Of a DNA stretch of 64,000 nt, positions 22,621-35,939 are shown piece after piece. Below the pieces are notes generated by a model. It was not told where the DNA came from. It worked only from the letters and a program-made list of their open reading frames with translations, and made no database searches. A program made the position numbers and the translations under genes. The stretch's first letter is position 1. Each line of letters starts with the position of its first letter. The stretch lies in assembly GCF_001649575.2 (NCBI RefSeq), contig NC_051443.1, positions 16,327,750 to 16,391,749 of the forward strand. Reading direction: 5' to 3'. The stretch comes from Kryptolebias marmoratus. Its lineage: Eukaryota > Chordata > Actinopteri > Cyprinodontiformes > Rivulidae.

Positions 22621-24754
22621 GCAAAGCATGCTGGGACATCACAATAAACCCTTACAATCATGGTCAACAGTAGATTATCAATTTTGACACAGATTTGTAA
22701 GTCTGTGCTATTTCAGTGTTCCATTCATTAAACAAAAAGTAATCTGCTCCACTGAAATTTCTGGGCACTTTTCAAAAAGCTGCAAGTTTTCTTTCAGATT
22801 CCTATGATCTGATATTGTAATTTCTTTTTTTTAAAGAAATGCGTTGTGTTCAATCTGGAACAAGTGGAAAACAGGAGGTATTGTCAGTGGTTTCAGATTG
22901 CACTGTTTGTATGCAGTGTTCTACAGTATATATGCTGTGTATCAGATTTCATCCTGCCACAGAATCAGACAAACATGCAGGCTGGACCTCAGAGGAGAAC
23001 CTTGCCGCACACTCAAGTGCTATAAGTGCCTGGGAGTCGTCTTACAAGAAACACTTATTGCATTTTGTATTGAGCATGATGTTATGAAAAATTAATACCA
23101 CAATGGTGTGTCTTCTTCTTAGCATTTCTGTGCGGGACTTTGTGTCCATTCATATGTATCTAATTGCACATGCACTCACTTTCTGTATTTATGTTTACCC
23201 AAACGTTGTTGGGGTTAAAAAAAGGTGGGGCTGCATATATGTGTAGCTCTGGCAGGGGTCACAGGAGGTAATGTCTTTCAGTTGTATGCAGATCTCTGAG
23301 GTTTACGTCACCAGTGAATCCATGGTGGATTCCCAGCTGCATTCCATCTACTGCATTTATTCACTTTATTTCCCCTGGTTAGCACATATATCGACTCCAC
23401 TATTGACAAAACAATAGGAAAAATACTCTCGTAAGGTAATTGATATGTATACTTAACAAGAAACACTGAAAAGAATACTTTACACTGCCAAAAAAATCAA
23501 AGTGTTTTGCAGGAAATGCCCTTATGTTAAAGCCTATTATACATCATACTGGGATTTTATGTTGCTACCCATTTTATGAAGGACCAATAGTAAAACAGCT
23601 GTCCATTTATAGAGGAAAATTATCTTTATGACTCTTTCTTTAGCTTAGCCCATTTTCCCATCTCTACATGATTTCATTTCATTTTGAAAATTAATGTAGC
23701 CAACCTGTACTCTTTAAATTACAATGAATCATTTTGATTGGATCAAAGTAATCTTATAAACCGGATTGCCCATGAAAACAATGTTCTGGTCAGTCTTACT
23801 TAATATATGTTTTTAAATCTGTGTAAGATTAGAGGCTTTTGAAATCCTGTTTTCTCCATTTGAGTTTTAGAGAGCATTTTCTGCTTAAACATGTGACATT
23901 GTTTCCTTTAAGTTCATCATTTCTGTATATTTATGCAAAGTAACATTTATTGCATGTTTTTGAAGAAGACAGCTCAAAGGCGGACTGCTGAAATACATTT
24001 TTTATGAAAACATACAAATGGATCAGAAATTTTATAATGTGATAATTCCATTTATGACAACAGACACGAATCTCTCTTTTTTAGCCTTTTTAAATACTCC
24101 TCAAGTCACCCAGGAGGGTGATGAATACACTGTGAACCCTTGACCCACTGAAATGTAACAAGAGGGACTATTGCAACCCAGCATGGAGTATGTCAAAGAT
24201 CACGGAGTTAGCAATCTGTTATGAAATTGTAAAGATGCATATACTTGTGTACTGTATGATACATGGTTGTGTATCATACAGCAAAATAGGTAGGGCAAAA
24301 TTCTGGCATTTCCTCATCATACATGTCACAGCAGAAAAGTAGATCACAACATGCTTGGACACATAGCCACTGATGAAGGCATGCATGACAGACAGCCATC
24401 GATCCCCAGACGGGAAGTCAACCGTCCCCTGAGGCTGAAGTTGAGCTGTTGATTGATTTAAAAGAGAGATCAGGGGATGCTGCCTCTGGAAGGAGTCGCA
24501 ACTATCAAACATAACAAGCCTTAGCATCAGCGCTTAAGTTGCTGTGTCATTAATGACTTTTCACAACCTGAAAAGTCATGTTCTAAATGAACTGTTAAAA
24601 TGACAACATGCAGATATTTAGCAGGTGTATTTATTAATACCCTTTAAGAGCACTAGCAGTACCACTTGGAGAACTTTACAAAAGTTACTGAACAAATGTG
24701 TTCAAGTATCATCCCCATGATGCTGAAGGAAAATTTAAAAGATCTTCAAAGATC
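22621..24754. other. gene-free DNA with one perfect hairpin
   Basis: Overlapping 82-83 codon frames at 22839-23095 resemble no family known to me. A hairpin is at 24252-24281. Nothing else is recognised. Confidence 0.4.
24252..24281. repeat. perfect 12-bp inverted repeat, 6-nt loop
   Basis: CTGTATGATACA (24252-24263) pairs with TGTATCATACAG (24270-24281) around TGGTTG. The match is perfect. The function is unknown. Confidence 0.6.
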
Positions 24755-24832
24755 TTAACATATATCTTGAGGATTTACACATGTCTGCACAAAGTTTTGT
24801 GCCAATCCAACCAGTTGTTGCTGAAGGGCAAC
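24755..24832 (+). repeat. short fragment of a fish interspersed repeat
   Basis: CACAAAGTTTTGTGCCAATC followed by CAACCAGTTGTTGCTGAAGG resembles a recurrent fish repeat motif (AAGTTTGGTGCCAATCCATCCAGTAGTTGTTGAGA). No ends are visible. Confidence 0.4.
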
Positions 24833-25899
24833 AACAATATGACACTTGCAGAATTAAAATATAGTTGAAAAATTGTACCACTGAAATGACCTGACACTAA
24901 GCTCCTGGGATTTGAGCTTGGATCAACAGAATTTTCTTATCATTTTACCCTTAAGGTAAATGTAGAGAACATGTCGAACAAGGTCAATGACTAAATAAGG
25001 TATTGCCCTTCTGCTATAGTGTTTTTCTCCATTTTAGTTTCTCATCTGTGTTAAGAAAATGACCAAAAGCTTGAAGCAGTGGCGACATCTCAGCCCCTTG
25101 CTTGTCACGATAATCTTAATGACCCAATCTTTCATTCTTTTTCTCATTCTTTTTTCCTCCTCTGTTTCGGTCCTCTTTCCCATGTTACTTCCACCACGGC
25201 GGACACAGCCAAACACACCCCTTACCACTTTCAAACAACACACACTCATAAAGCTCATACCCTGAGGGTGTCAACATTGGGTCCACTGTGTGAGAATCAC
25301 AGCGTCTCCCTTTTTGAGTCCCCACCTTGCCGTGTTTCTGCATCTTGCCTCTGGGGCTCGAACATGGACATCACCCTCTGTCTCTTCTTCATTCAGTCCA
25401 CATAATCCCTATGTGTCGGAGAGGGCAACATAACCCACACTTAATATTTATGTTCACCATCACTGAGAAGACAAGGGGATGTTCATCTGCTGCTCAGGGT
25501 TTTTCTCTGAGTCAAAATGATGATAAGGTGTTGGGGCAGCTTTTTGAGAGAATGGCAATATAGTAAAACATTGTAGAATTAAATATATCACATTTTTGAT
25601 GGCTACATTTAGATTCATCTCTAAAATGCTGCAAGGCAAAAGGCCAGTTCATGAAGAAAATACATCACTGTAAAAGAAGCAGAGCTTGTCTTTTTTCCCC
25701 CCATTTCTCAGTGACACGGAAAAAGTGAAGAGTCATTTTCATATTTCTATAATTTATAGGCCTTATTGTATTTTCTAAGTGTGTTTTGCTCTTCAAGTCA
25801 AATGCACAAAGGGGAAATATATTATGTTTTCTTATTTTATTGATTCCACGTCTCTGCCCACTCAAGGCTCTCAAGGCCAACGATAAAATGTCTCACTTC
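24833..25899. other. gene-free DNA, pyrimidine-rich in part
   Basis: Frames of 74-108 codons between 25034 and 25563 have biased composition from CT-rich sequence and no recognisable domain. Confidence 0.4.
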
Positions 25900-26340
25900 T
25901 GAGCTTCATCTTTATTTGATTGCGGGTATAGCTCTCATCTATACGCAGTCAATTCTCGTCTCTTCACTCCTTGATATTAAGTGTGTGTGAATGTGTATGG
26001 ACTGTAAAGGTTGCTTTAGTGCCCTTTACTGGTTTCTGTTTTGGCCTGACTTGAATAAGGCAGTTATGGACGCCTTAAGAGCTTATGGATTAAAAGGAGG
26101 ATGTGCGCTGTGAGTGCAAGACAAGACATTAGGAGCTCTTTATTAGCCAATCGTACAGACAATGGGTTTAAAGCACTTCGATAAAACAATATAATGACAG
26201 AGGCAAAGGATTATCTGCAGGACTCGATGCTTGCTTGTTCCATTTGCATTAATTAAGAGGATTCTGATCCCTACTGCAGCAATTAAGCAAGCATTGCTGA
26301 TAAACTGAGCCTAACAACAGCATGAAAGCTTGGTAGTTCA
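25900..26340. promoter_or_regulatory. candidate conserved non-coding element with octamer-homeodomain composite
   Basis: A long unique stretch rich in developmental motifs. A perfect POU octamer ATTTGCAT (26242-26249) overlaps TTAATTAA (26249-26256). Further cores include TTTATTAGCCAATCG and GCAATTAAGC. No frame has coding character. Of the desert islands this looks the most enhancer-like, but conservation is untested. Confidence 0.38.
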
Positions 26341-28974
26341 CTATTTATTTATCATGCAAGAAAGTGTGTGAAAAGTAATAAAGGGAAAAACAGCATCAGT
26401 ACAAAAAATTAATACTTGAATGTTAGTAGTAGGATTTTCAAACAGTATAGCAATTTTGCTGACTTGTCAATACATGAAAAATGTTTTCAAGCCATCAGGC
26501 TATTGACAATGTGTGGATGGAAGGAGATGATAGACAAAGAGACAAATTTGTGGCCATTGTATCACTAGAGTTTTTATCATGTTTCATCCACAGCAACCTG
26601 GCAATGATTAGAGAGGGCTTGGAGGAAGTTTAGCACATGTCTGTAATGTGTGAAAGCCTGACAGGTTTGTGTCTGTCCATGTAGATCCAAACAACATGTG
26701 CAAAAGATTAAAAAAAAAGAACAGCTTTATCTAATGAACACATTTGGAGAATTTCTGTGTTTGGTTGAATGGCAGGACATGCCAAAACCGTTAAGAGTAG
26801 CAGACATCTTTTAAGTAGAATGCATTCATTTTTAAAAATAGTCTAATTTTTTGATTACATAAAGGTTTTGACAATCAGACGTATGAAATGTCAGACTGCT
26901 CTAGGGCTTTTACCACACACCTCTGATGCCACAATTTTGGCAACAAAATGAAATCAGGTCACCTAACTTGTTAATAAACAGCTATCATCAAGGGTGTATG
27001 TGTGTGCATTCATGTCAATGCATGGTGTGTGTGTGTGAGTTTTCCTCGAGGTCATAACTGCAGTAATGATTTACTAAATGTCAAATGAACAGTAGTGGGG
27101 AGAAAACACCATGCAGGCGTGTTGGCTGGGAGCTCTTTAGCATTTCACGCCCTGATTGTGAGCTGGCTTCTTTGGTCAGCACACAGCACTGAGGTTGCAA
27201 CATGCTCTCAGAAGGAAACTGAAAAGATTAGGTGCTCATACTTTTAGTCACTTAAACCAAAAACTCTTCATAAAACACAGTAGCAAACAAAAATAACACA
27301 TTATAATTTTTGGGACATAAGTTTTAGGTGAGCTCAAAGGTGAGCTTTAATATTTTCTCCCTTATACTGTACCTCTTAAGATTATTATTTTTTCCCTACT
27401 TTCTTCATATAGTTACAACCAAATACTAAGCTCTGATGGCTTTTGAGTTAAAAGAACACAAACCATCTGTTCAATAATGGCTTTTATAAATTTGTTCCCT
27501 CTTGCAGATAGCACACTGTGGTCTCTTGGGTGAGCAAGGCAGTCAGCGACAGCCTGATGTGGGTTGAAAGGCTGCCATGTTGCCTGCCTAGCTCCTCTCA
27601 GGCTCATCTCTGGGGTCCACAGAGACTGTGAGGAGAGGCCTATCACCAACGCTCCTGTTGTCTAATCATGGTCTTTCTTTCCTATCTCTGTCCCCTTCTG
27701 CGTCTGTCCTGCCACTTGCATTTCCACTTTGTTTCAACACCATCATTTATTTATTTATCCCACTTTCCAGCACTGCTTTTCTTTCAGCACTTTGAGTTTT
27801 AGGGAAAAGGACCAAGAAGGCACAAAAGGTGCCTTCACACACTAAAAGTCCTAGACACACTAAAAGAAAACATGCATATACAGATGCAAACTCAGTGACT
27901 GTAAACTGTAATCCTGAATAAAGAGTCACTGATCCCACCACATCACGGGCTATTACTGCTTCTCCTGTCATTACCTCTTCTGACAGGTGTACTTGTTGAC
28001 CACCAGGCAGTGATTAGTGGGTGAATTTCTCAGCCAGCCCAATCTGCCAACAGAGACTTCATGCAAATGTAGGTCATCATGTTTGGCACATACAATTGGT
28101 GTGAAGGGCCAACTGGAGCTGGAGGGTGGGGGTGGGGTAAGATAGATCCCATAGAGACAGAACTAGAGACGCGTAAAGTGGCAGGTTCACTTTGATAATG
28201 TGGTCATTTTTCCAAAACACCAAAGCAAAACTAAAATGAAACTAGGTTGTTGATTGTTTGAGGATGATGATGCGACAACAAGCAAGTTGTGGAAGCAGAA
28301 GACAAGGCAGCCTGAAAGAACTGGAAAAAATTGAGGAATGAAACAATAACAACAGATAATCAGGTAAAAGTAGTGTTGGAAACATATAGCTATCTTGGTA
28401 GTAAAAGCATGAGTCTTGTGTGATCCAATCATTTACCTGCTATTCCAATCAAATAATGGGTTTCAAATGTTTCACTAAGTAGTATGACTACTCACAAATG
28501 GACATTAGATACACATGTGGGTACTCTTTCTAATGCCAGGTGTGAATAAACAGCATTTAAGTCTCTGATGGTGAACTGAAGTATGATGAGATCAGATCTG
28601 CACAGGCTCTAAAGCTGCCTGTTATCAGTTTACAATGTGAAGAAAGAGCAACATTATCAATGCTTTTTTGGTTTTGGACATTAGTGAATCCATTTGTGAA
28701 TGTCCATGTAAATGTAGCCTAATCTAATTTTCAATGTGTGTATTTGTCTCTAACACACTTGTTCATTTCTCCTCTTTTGTCACCTTTTGCTTATCTTGAT
28801 TTCTTAGTCCAGAAGCAGACAGGTGTTCTGGCACTGAAAGTGGTAAGGCAACACCTTCAGCCCAACTTTCATCCATTTATCCTAAACAACTGTGGTATAG
28901 TAACATAACCACTGTCCACTGTGTGTGTATATGTGTGTGTCGATGTGTTTGTCTGTGTAAGTGTGTTTTGTTCT
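26341..28974. other. gene-free DNA with scattered motif-rich patches
   Basis: No exon is recognised. An octamer (ATGCAAAT, 28061-28068) sits in a locally GC-richer patch (about 28000-28090). Another such patch is at about 27500-27650. Short GT repeats occur near 27000-27035. Confidence 0.4.
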
Positions 28975-29280
28975 TGCATTTAGGGTGCTGGGGGTTAGAT
29001 TTCATCCTGATAGCAGGGGCGGCCGTGGAGGAGGGCCAAACATATGTTCCGAAGGCCAGGAACAAAAGCACTGACACGTTAGCCTTTTCACGGAGATGAC
29101 CTTTCCACCGCTCTGTATCCCAGCCTCTCTGCCTGCCACTGTCCTTTTGTCTGCCAGCCTGCCCCAGGCCCAGTTCAAGCAGAGCGCTAGAATTTCTCCT
29201 CATCTCCCCAAATCTCCCTTGACTAAATGTCAGCATTACATATTTCTCTGCTCACACCGAGGGCTTTAATTAGCACTACT
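28975..29280. promoter_or_regulatory. candidate conserved non-coding element
   Basis: A GC-rich unique stretch (GGGGCGGCCGTGGAGGAGGG, GCAGAGCGCTAG) that ends in GGGCTTTAATTAGCAC, which contains a homeodomain core. A 119-codon minus-strand frame spans it (28877-29236), but its C-terminal part is a TG repeat and it resembles no family. Confidence 0.3.
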
Positions 29281-30409
29281 GTGTGCATGCACGTGTGACT
29301 ATTTTTGTGGAAGTGCATTTGTGTTTGAGAGAGTGAATAAGCATACACAAGCCTGTGTGAGGTTGCTGCATGTAGGTATTTGTCACATACATCTTTGAAA
29401 CCAAGAATGCTTGCCTACTTGCCAGCATTAACCTGTGTAATAAGCAGATTCTCCATTCAGTGACCTCTGTGACTCCAGGCCAGAGCAGGCTGACAAGATG
29501 CGAGAGGAAAAGTGAGAAAAAGGAGGAAAGGTGGGAAAAAGATGGAGAATAACACTTAACGGTGGTAGCAAAGCTGGTAATGTGCAAATAATGACTGATG
29601 AAACACACGTGTTCACACACAAACACACGAGACAAAGGGTCATGCAAAAAACCTGAGGGGCAAGCACAGGGCCACTCACATGCATGTCACAATTAATTTT
29701 ATTAAACTGGATCTTTTAATTTAAGCTTCAGTTTTAGACATAGTGACAAAAAGGTGCAGGTTCAACCTTCTGTGCAACTGGAGGACAATTGTGCAGCATG
29801 AGAGGATAAATATTTTAAGTGAAATCCTCCTAAAGGACCATTACAAAACCTCCTGCAACTAAAAATTCTTTAAGCTTGAAAGTTTTTTCAGGGCTTTTAT
29901 AAATAGAATCAGTTGTTTAGCATCAACCAGAAATAATTCTCTTTCTGTGGCCAATACTGATTTTCCTCTGCTTAACAATGTACATCTAAGTGCAACTTAT
30001 CCAGCAGGCTGTTGCAGTAACCAGTGTATTGCCCTTACACAAAAAAGAAAGTTCAATGGTTTTCATTCTCAGAGGCTTTTTTGTATCAGAGGTCTCATGT
30101 TAATTAGGGAACAATAATTTAATAATTCACGCTATTCTACACTGTTGTCAGCAGCCCCCTCCTTACAATCTTTGCTTCATAAGACCATAACACCAACGTC
30201 AACAAAAAAAGTCACACTGTACAGGCCATACATAACACCACTGATAAACCTTCCATTGTTTCAGGGCTTCTATAAATATCTAAAGGTTAGGCTAACAGAT
30301 ATGGAACATAGTAGTGTAGTTCATGCGTGTTTTGTGTGGGGAAAGTAACTGTGTGAAGGCACGTCACATTACACTGACAAGACACCCCCCCCCCCCACCA
30401 CCCCACCCA
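29281..30409. other. gene-free DNA ending in a 12-C run
   Basis: No exon or named repeat is recognised. A mononucleotide run of 12 C occupies 30385-30396, followed by further C-rich sequence. Confidence 0.4.
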
Positions 30410-30760
30410 TGCATCTGGAGAGGCTGGCAGTTACCCAGTCTTTTATAAGCACAGGCCGTGGACTGGTTCTGAACTGGTTCCCTCACTTGGGGCTAGCCTG
30501 AGACCAAACCCTGCGTCACCTCTAATTAGGGGAGGCGCCCAGGAAAGGGCATAATGAGCTGATGAATAATTAGAATTGGAGGAAATTGTGCAGCCAGGGT
30601 GGCAAATCTGGAGGGACAAGTGCTGAAAACAAGGCAAGCAGCATTAAGTCCACAGTCAGTCAAATCTGTGAAGTTGGCCAGCAGCGTTAACACTAGGGCT
30701 GTGTGAAGAGGAATAAAGCTCCAGCACTGGTGGGCAAGGCCATGGTCAGACCCCCAGGCT
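30410..30760. promoter_or_regulatory. candidate conserved non-coding element with CTAATTAG
   Basis: A GC-rich unique stretch containing the palindromic homeodomain core CTAATTAG (30522-30529) beside GGGGAGGCGCC, then GATGAATAATTAGAATTGGA. The frames in it show no domain. It looks enhancer-like by composition. Confidence 0.32.
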
Positions 30761-31189
30761 TGATTAAAAGAAACAAATAAGATGAGGGTGATAAATTAAT
30801 CCATAAACTTCCAGTGATGAAAATGTATTTTTTAGAGCTTTAATGCCACAAGTATGGTATAATGTGCAAAAGGATCTAGAGTAATGCTGTGGTAAAATAG
30901 TAAGATATATGAGGCAAAATCTCAATAAATGATTGAGAGTCATATTTTGCTGCAAGTACTGTTCTCACTTCCGACACCCATGCTGAGGCAAAATTAGCCT
31001 AGCAGCTATTTATTTGTAAGAGAAGTGGAAATGTTAGCCACATCATGTGTAAAAGTGTAATCATATCTCAAACAAAAGATACTGTAATGCATGCACCTGC
31101 TGTGAATTCACAGCATGGGATTTCAAGTTGTGAATTTGCAAAAGTGGAACGCTGAATCATTGATGGAGTGGTGGTAAAGTGAGGTGACA

Positions 31190-31480
31190 GTAATGATGAT
31201 GGGGTGTTAGCAAACTAGCATTTAAATGACACAGTTTGAGTCGGTCTTCTCCTCCCCCTCATTATTATGCACGGGGTCAAGGCTGGCGTGAGAGGTGGTG
31301 AACAACCCCCCTCTGCCCCCATGGGGGGTTTGATTGGGGTAGTAGCAGGGAAGTGACTAGGACACCCATGAGGGAGAATCTAAGGATTGTGCCCCTGCAA
31401 CAATTCCTGACAGCTAACGTTGATGCCCAGCGTTAATTAGCGCTGGCCTTCCCCCGTCACCAAGGTTGTTCACATCCCAG
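31190..31480. promoter_or_regulatory. candidate conserved non-coding element with two palindromes
   Basis: It contains CCCCCATGGGGG (31316-31327), a perfect 12-bp palindrome, and CCAGCGTTAATTAGCGCTGG (31427-31446), an 18-of-20 palindrome centred on a TAATTA homeodomain site. The surrounding sequence is GC-rich and unique. Confidence 0.38.
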
Positions 31481-32690
31481 GGTCATTTAACACGCTGCCT
31501 GCTTTCTGCTTGCTCTTTTCTCTGCCAGCTGTGCCACTATGTCTGGCAGAGTGGAAACACGTCCTGCAATGTGAGCATTAGATGTGTGACTTTCATGTTT
31601 TTACTTAATGTTTGGTGGCCTTTTTGTTTTGTCATGAGTCTAAAAGCGGGTGACATACAGACAATTCATTGGTGAACCACAACTTTTATTCCATGGCTTA
31701 AAATGACTTCAGATCATTAGATGTCATAATATTAACCAAGGTTTTCTTTCACTGTGGTTTGCCCTTGACAACACCTTTTTCATATGGAATGTGTAATGGT
31801 TATAAAATTGATTGCCAAGCACTCTCTCACAATAAAACGTAACAGAAGTTTTACATTCAATAGTGCAACAGCAGTGAATGTCCATGAAAAACTGCTTTAC
31901 AGTAACAAAATGATTTGGCTCCTGTACTATTGGGACTATTTTAGGACGGTTTAATCCAAATTCAGGTCTGTCTTCAGTCAAGTTAACACTGCACAATTTT
32001 CAGCCATCTTAAACAAAATCTTTTGTTGTGAAATTTTTTTTTAATTATTTCTGGTCATGAGCTTGAATCAGTCTCCTGTGGTCTTTCAGTGTGACAGGTT
32101 CACCAACAGCCTATTCAGCACTCCCATAACTGAAGACGACCTACGACAAATATCAAATAACAGGAATGTCAGAAATTGTCCTAAAAAGCCGTCAGTGAGA
32201 CTGTTGCTGCAATTGACATATTTTTCCCAGATGTCCACAGATGCCTCTTTTTTTCTCCTTCTCCTCTGCCTCTATTTAGTGTCCAAATATAATAGGAGCT
32301 AACATCAGTGACTAGTTTTTTCTTTATTGTTGGACTGAAATCTCTGTTGAATCTTTGTGACACACTAAATTTAAACTGGCATCCAATAAATCTTGCATCG
32401 TAGAGTGTGACACAGGTTACTGTCAAGATTTTAGAATCTTGAACCTGCACAGTGTGGCAGGTATCGATCATTAAAGATAGCTGAAAATTGCATAGTGTGA
32501 GCCAGACATAACATTTTCCTGCGTCAACACATCTGATTTAAATTGATGGGAGATTATCAGGCAATTTCAAATCTTCGTGGCAACCCATTGAGGTAATTCA
32601 TTTGTTTGAATCAGGTATGCTTAAAACATCTAGGACGCTCTGTCCCAAGGATTATGATTGAAAATGATTGTTCTAGAGTATATTTAAAAA

Positions 32691-32761
<71 letters not shown>

Positions 32762-33269
32762 ATTTATTATAAGATTGCATGTAAAAAAGAAGGGGCAATA
32801 TTCGGGAAAGTTGATGCTCTGAAGTGAAGGAACATAGCTAAACTAGATGCTCCCCCTTTTTGAAGCATCTTCATTTTTTCTTTCTGATTACCATAGTTCT
32901 GCTCTCTCTTCATCTTTCTTCCACTAAATGGATTTTTTCCTCAATTTCCTAAAGCATTCATATAAGCATAGCATGTTTTTTCATATATTATAGTCTTATT
33001 ACACAACTGGCAATATCTGAAAACATGCGGTTCAAATAACAAGCAGTCTTTGTGCAATGTGAAGCAGAAAACAAGACCAAATCATGCAATGATAAACATG
33101 ACTTTTCCCCCTTTTCCAATCTTCCAACTCATTTGAACTTAATGCTGCATTCATCATTTTGATAAGCATCAACATGCAGCCAATATGGTAGTTGAGGACG
33201 GCAGATAGGAGCGCGAGGCCAAAGCTCGTTAGAGCCACCTATTATAACATTTAGGAGTGTTCTTAATAG
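31481..33269. other. gene-free DNA around an AT microsatellite
   Basis: No exon is recognised. Short frames, including one made of the AT repeat, are not genes. The dinucleotide tract is listed separately. Confidence 0.4.
32694..32756. repeat. (AT)n microsatellite, about 63 bp
   Basis: An uninterrupted TA dinucleotide run. It is self-complementary, so it is prone to cruciform formation and length variation. Confidence 0.95.
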
Positions 33270-33610
33270 AAAAATGCCTCAGAGCTGATGGCTTTTAAAA
33301 GGAGAGGAGTTTTTGGCTTCTGTGCAGCACGTCATATCATTAACCACAAAAGGAGGAGTGCAGAGTGTCTCACATCCCTGTTTTCTGTCCCTTTTCCACA
33401 TACATGAGTGTCCTCATGTCACATTTCATGTGTAGTGGAAAGGAAAACGCGTTGGTTCCCCAGCCGAATGTGGGCTAAGGGGGAAAAAAGCTAAGCCTTG
33501 GGCAATCAAAGCAGGAGAGAGTTGTGGCATTAATGGTAATGAGTAGTGATCACAGACTCTGGTCATTAGACTAATAAGACTGTATTTAAATTAGCCAGGA
33601 ATAATGCTTT
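33270..33610. promoter_or_regulatory. candidate conserved non-coding element
   Basis: Unique sequence with GCATTAATGGTAATGAG, GGTCATTAGACTAATAAGAC and AAATTAGCCAGG, all homeobox-like cores, and some CpG (AAAACGCGTTGG). No coding frame is present. Confidence 0.3.
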
Positions 33611-34439
33611 TTTTCCCCTTACGTTTCCCCCTCTTCCTCCCTCCCATCCTCCAGCTTTCCTGTTATTTTCATGGTCATGCATTGAAAAACACAAATTTTG
33701 ATCAGACTTCCTTTCCTTCATTTCCTCAACAAACAAACTAATTAATGAGGCAGCCTTTTTTAATTAACAATTATTTTCCATCTCTGAAGCGGAATAATTT
33801 ATTTTTGGCTACATATTTAACATGTTAACTTTCTTTTTGCAAATAAGTCGCATTTTTTATTTTATTTACTAAGGAGTGTGTTGTGATTTCATAGGACAAA
33901 AACATTAAAATATCTGGAATTTAACAAAGAAATAATAAAAAAAGGTTTAGTCTGTTACTAAATAGGAGAATTTTTTTCTTTTACTCAAATTGATTAACAC
34001 CATAAGAATTTCAAACCTTACTTACTATGCAAATTAACACTAATTTCACATAGTGGTTTAGCTATTTTACTTTGAGAAAATTTAACAATAATTACACATA
34101 AAGTTTTATACAATTTCTATATGTTACCCAAAGGGATATAGTTAGAAATGATCTTTATCTTCTCTGTAAGCCCATCAGTTTGTATTAAGGCTTGTAATGC
34201 CACACAAGTTGTGTTACTGCAGGTAGAGACAACATAAAGGTCGGACAGTGTTTAAGCCATTTTTTGGCTGTGTGTACAGTGATCATGACTGACAAAACCA
34301 CCAACAATTATGTACCTTTTTACTGGGTACCTCCAGTGATAATGTGCTCAATTTTAGCTAAAACTCATACATTGCCACTAAAACAAAGGTGCAAGTTGCA
34401 CCCTGAGCTCACTGGCTTGACTCCCTCTGGCCTGATACT
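33611..34439. other. AT-rich DNA, nothing recognised
   Basis: It opens with a pyrimidine-rich tract (33610-33660) and AT-rich sequence follows. No exon, RNA gene or named repeat is seen. Confidence 0.45.
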
Positions 34440-34930
34440 TCGGGTACTGGTGTGATTTTGCAGGCTGACAGTGACTCTGGCAGGGATGGGGTAGGACCTC
34501 TCCTGTTCTCTTCTCTCTAGAAATGTCCAGGGGGTGTGTGTGCCTCTGTTGGAAAGAAGGAGGAATGGTTGTTTAGGGGAAGGTGCTTGCTAGAAGTCAG
34601 TTTATATTGCGCCTTCCTATGCCCCATTCAGCTCTGCGGTGACCTTGCAGGGCTGCTTTGCCCACTGGGGAGAACAAGGGAAGGGGAAGTGGAGGGTCAT
34701 GATCCCTGCGGTGCACGTGTTGTACACAGATGCTAACACAGCCTGACGAGGGTCTATTGGAAACATATTCTTTGGGCCCTCACCACTTTACCCTGCTCTC
34801 TCCGTCTCTTTCTGTGTTTCTCTTTGACCCCATAAAGCTCAACAGCGATAGCTGACCTTTTCTTTGACACAGAATTGTTCCGCCCAGCACTATAGGATCA
34901 CTGTTTACTCACCCCTGGCTATGCCTTTAG
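34440..34930. promoter_or_regulatory. candidate conserved non-coding element
   Basis: A GC-richer unique stretch with no supported exon; short frames at 34536-34736 resemble no protein. Motif-rich sequence such as GACACAGAATTGTTCCGCCC and TGTTTAC (forkhead-like) occurs near 34870-34910. Confidence 0.22.
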
Positions 34931-35939
34931 GAAAGAAAAAGTGTTCCTACACCACATAAGCCCATGCAGACACACACACGCACACATTCATATCTGTAAG
35001 TCTTTTGTGTCTGTAAAGTGTTATTGTGCAAGTTCACTCAGGAGACAACTGCAGAGAATTGTCTGAATACATAATCAACAATGCCTCATTGTGCTAAACC
35101 AAATGGGAATCTTCATATACTCAAAGTCTCACATATGCTCCCGCTTTCATGAGCTGGAAATGTCTCTTGAAAGCTCATAAAGCACAGTATCCAGCCCAAA
35201 CAGTACAGATGTGTTTCATTCTTAGCATGTACCTCCCCAAAACTCTATGTATAAATTTCTTTTGTGCTTTTGTTTGTTTGTTATTGGGAGATCATAATGT
35301 TCCCCACCAAAGCAGGAGGGATCACCATCAAAGGGGTCCAAGGCTGTGGATAGAGTAGGGTGTGTGTGATGCGCCAGTGTTTTACCACAATGTAATCTTG
35401 CATCTGGAAAGTGTAAATCAAGACTCTGTATATGCTCAACTCTGCACCCCTGACAGATTTATACAGCACAAGCTTGTGTTTCTAAGGCTCCAAAGGCAAA
35501 AAAAGAGTAAACTTTCTGAAACAGTTTATCACACTTACCGGTGTTGTTTCAAAGGCTGACGAACAAAACTGCTATGGGTGAGAAACTGGTGTGTTCACAA
35601 TTTCCGGTTCATCTTTATGAGTTGGTGTAATCTTGGCATGGACCAACAGAAAGGTTGCTCAAAATTTTAATAACAAGAATTGAATGTAAAGCTCCTTTTA
35701 TTTAATTATTGTGCATTTGACTTATTTTCTATTGGTTTTTACATAATAGTTTACACTAACAAACAAATTTCAAAACAAATTCAGTTCAACATTTGAGGAA
35801 ATCTTCACAAATTCTGTAGCCCTCCAATGATTTCATGGGGCATTGTAATGACTCTTCGGCTGCTCCTTGACTGTTTCTCTTCCTGTGCTCAAGTTTGAAG
35901 TCGTAAATTTAAACAGTGCATCATGTTTGGCATCAGGGT
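34931..35939. other. gene-free DNA, nothing recognised
   Basis: A short CA run near 34971-34985. Frames of 62-69 codons between 35149 and 35559 show no domain. Confidence 0.4.

Noticed and set aside
28877..29236. 119-codon minus-strand frame as a gene
   Set aside because: One end is a TG-repeat translation and the rest shows no domain; the underlying DNA looks like a non-coding element.
32606..32827. 73-codon frame rich in Ile-Tyr
   Set aside because: It is the translation of the (AT)n microsatellite.
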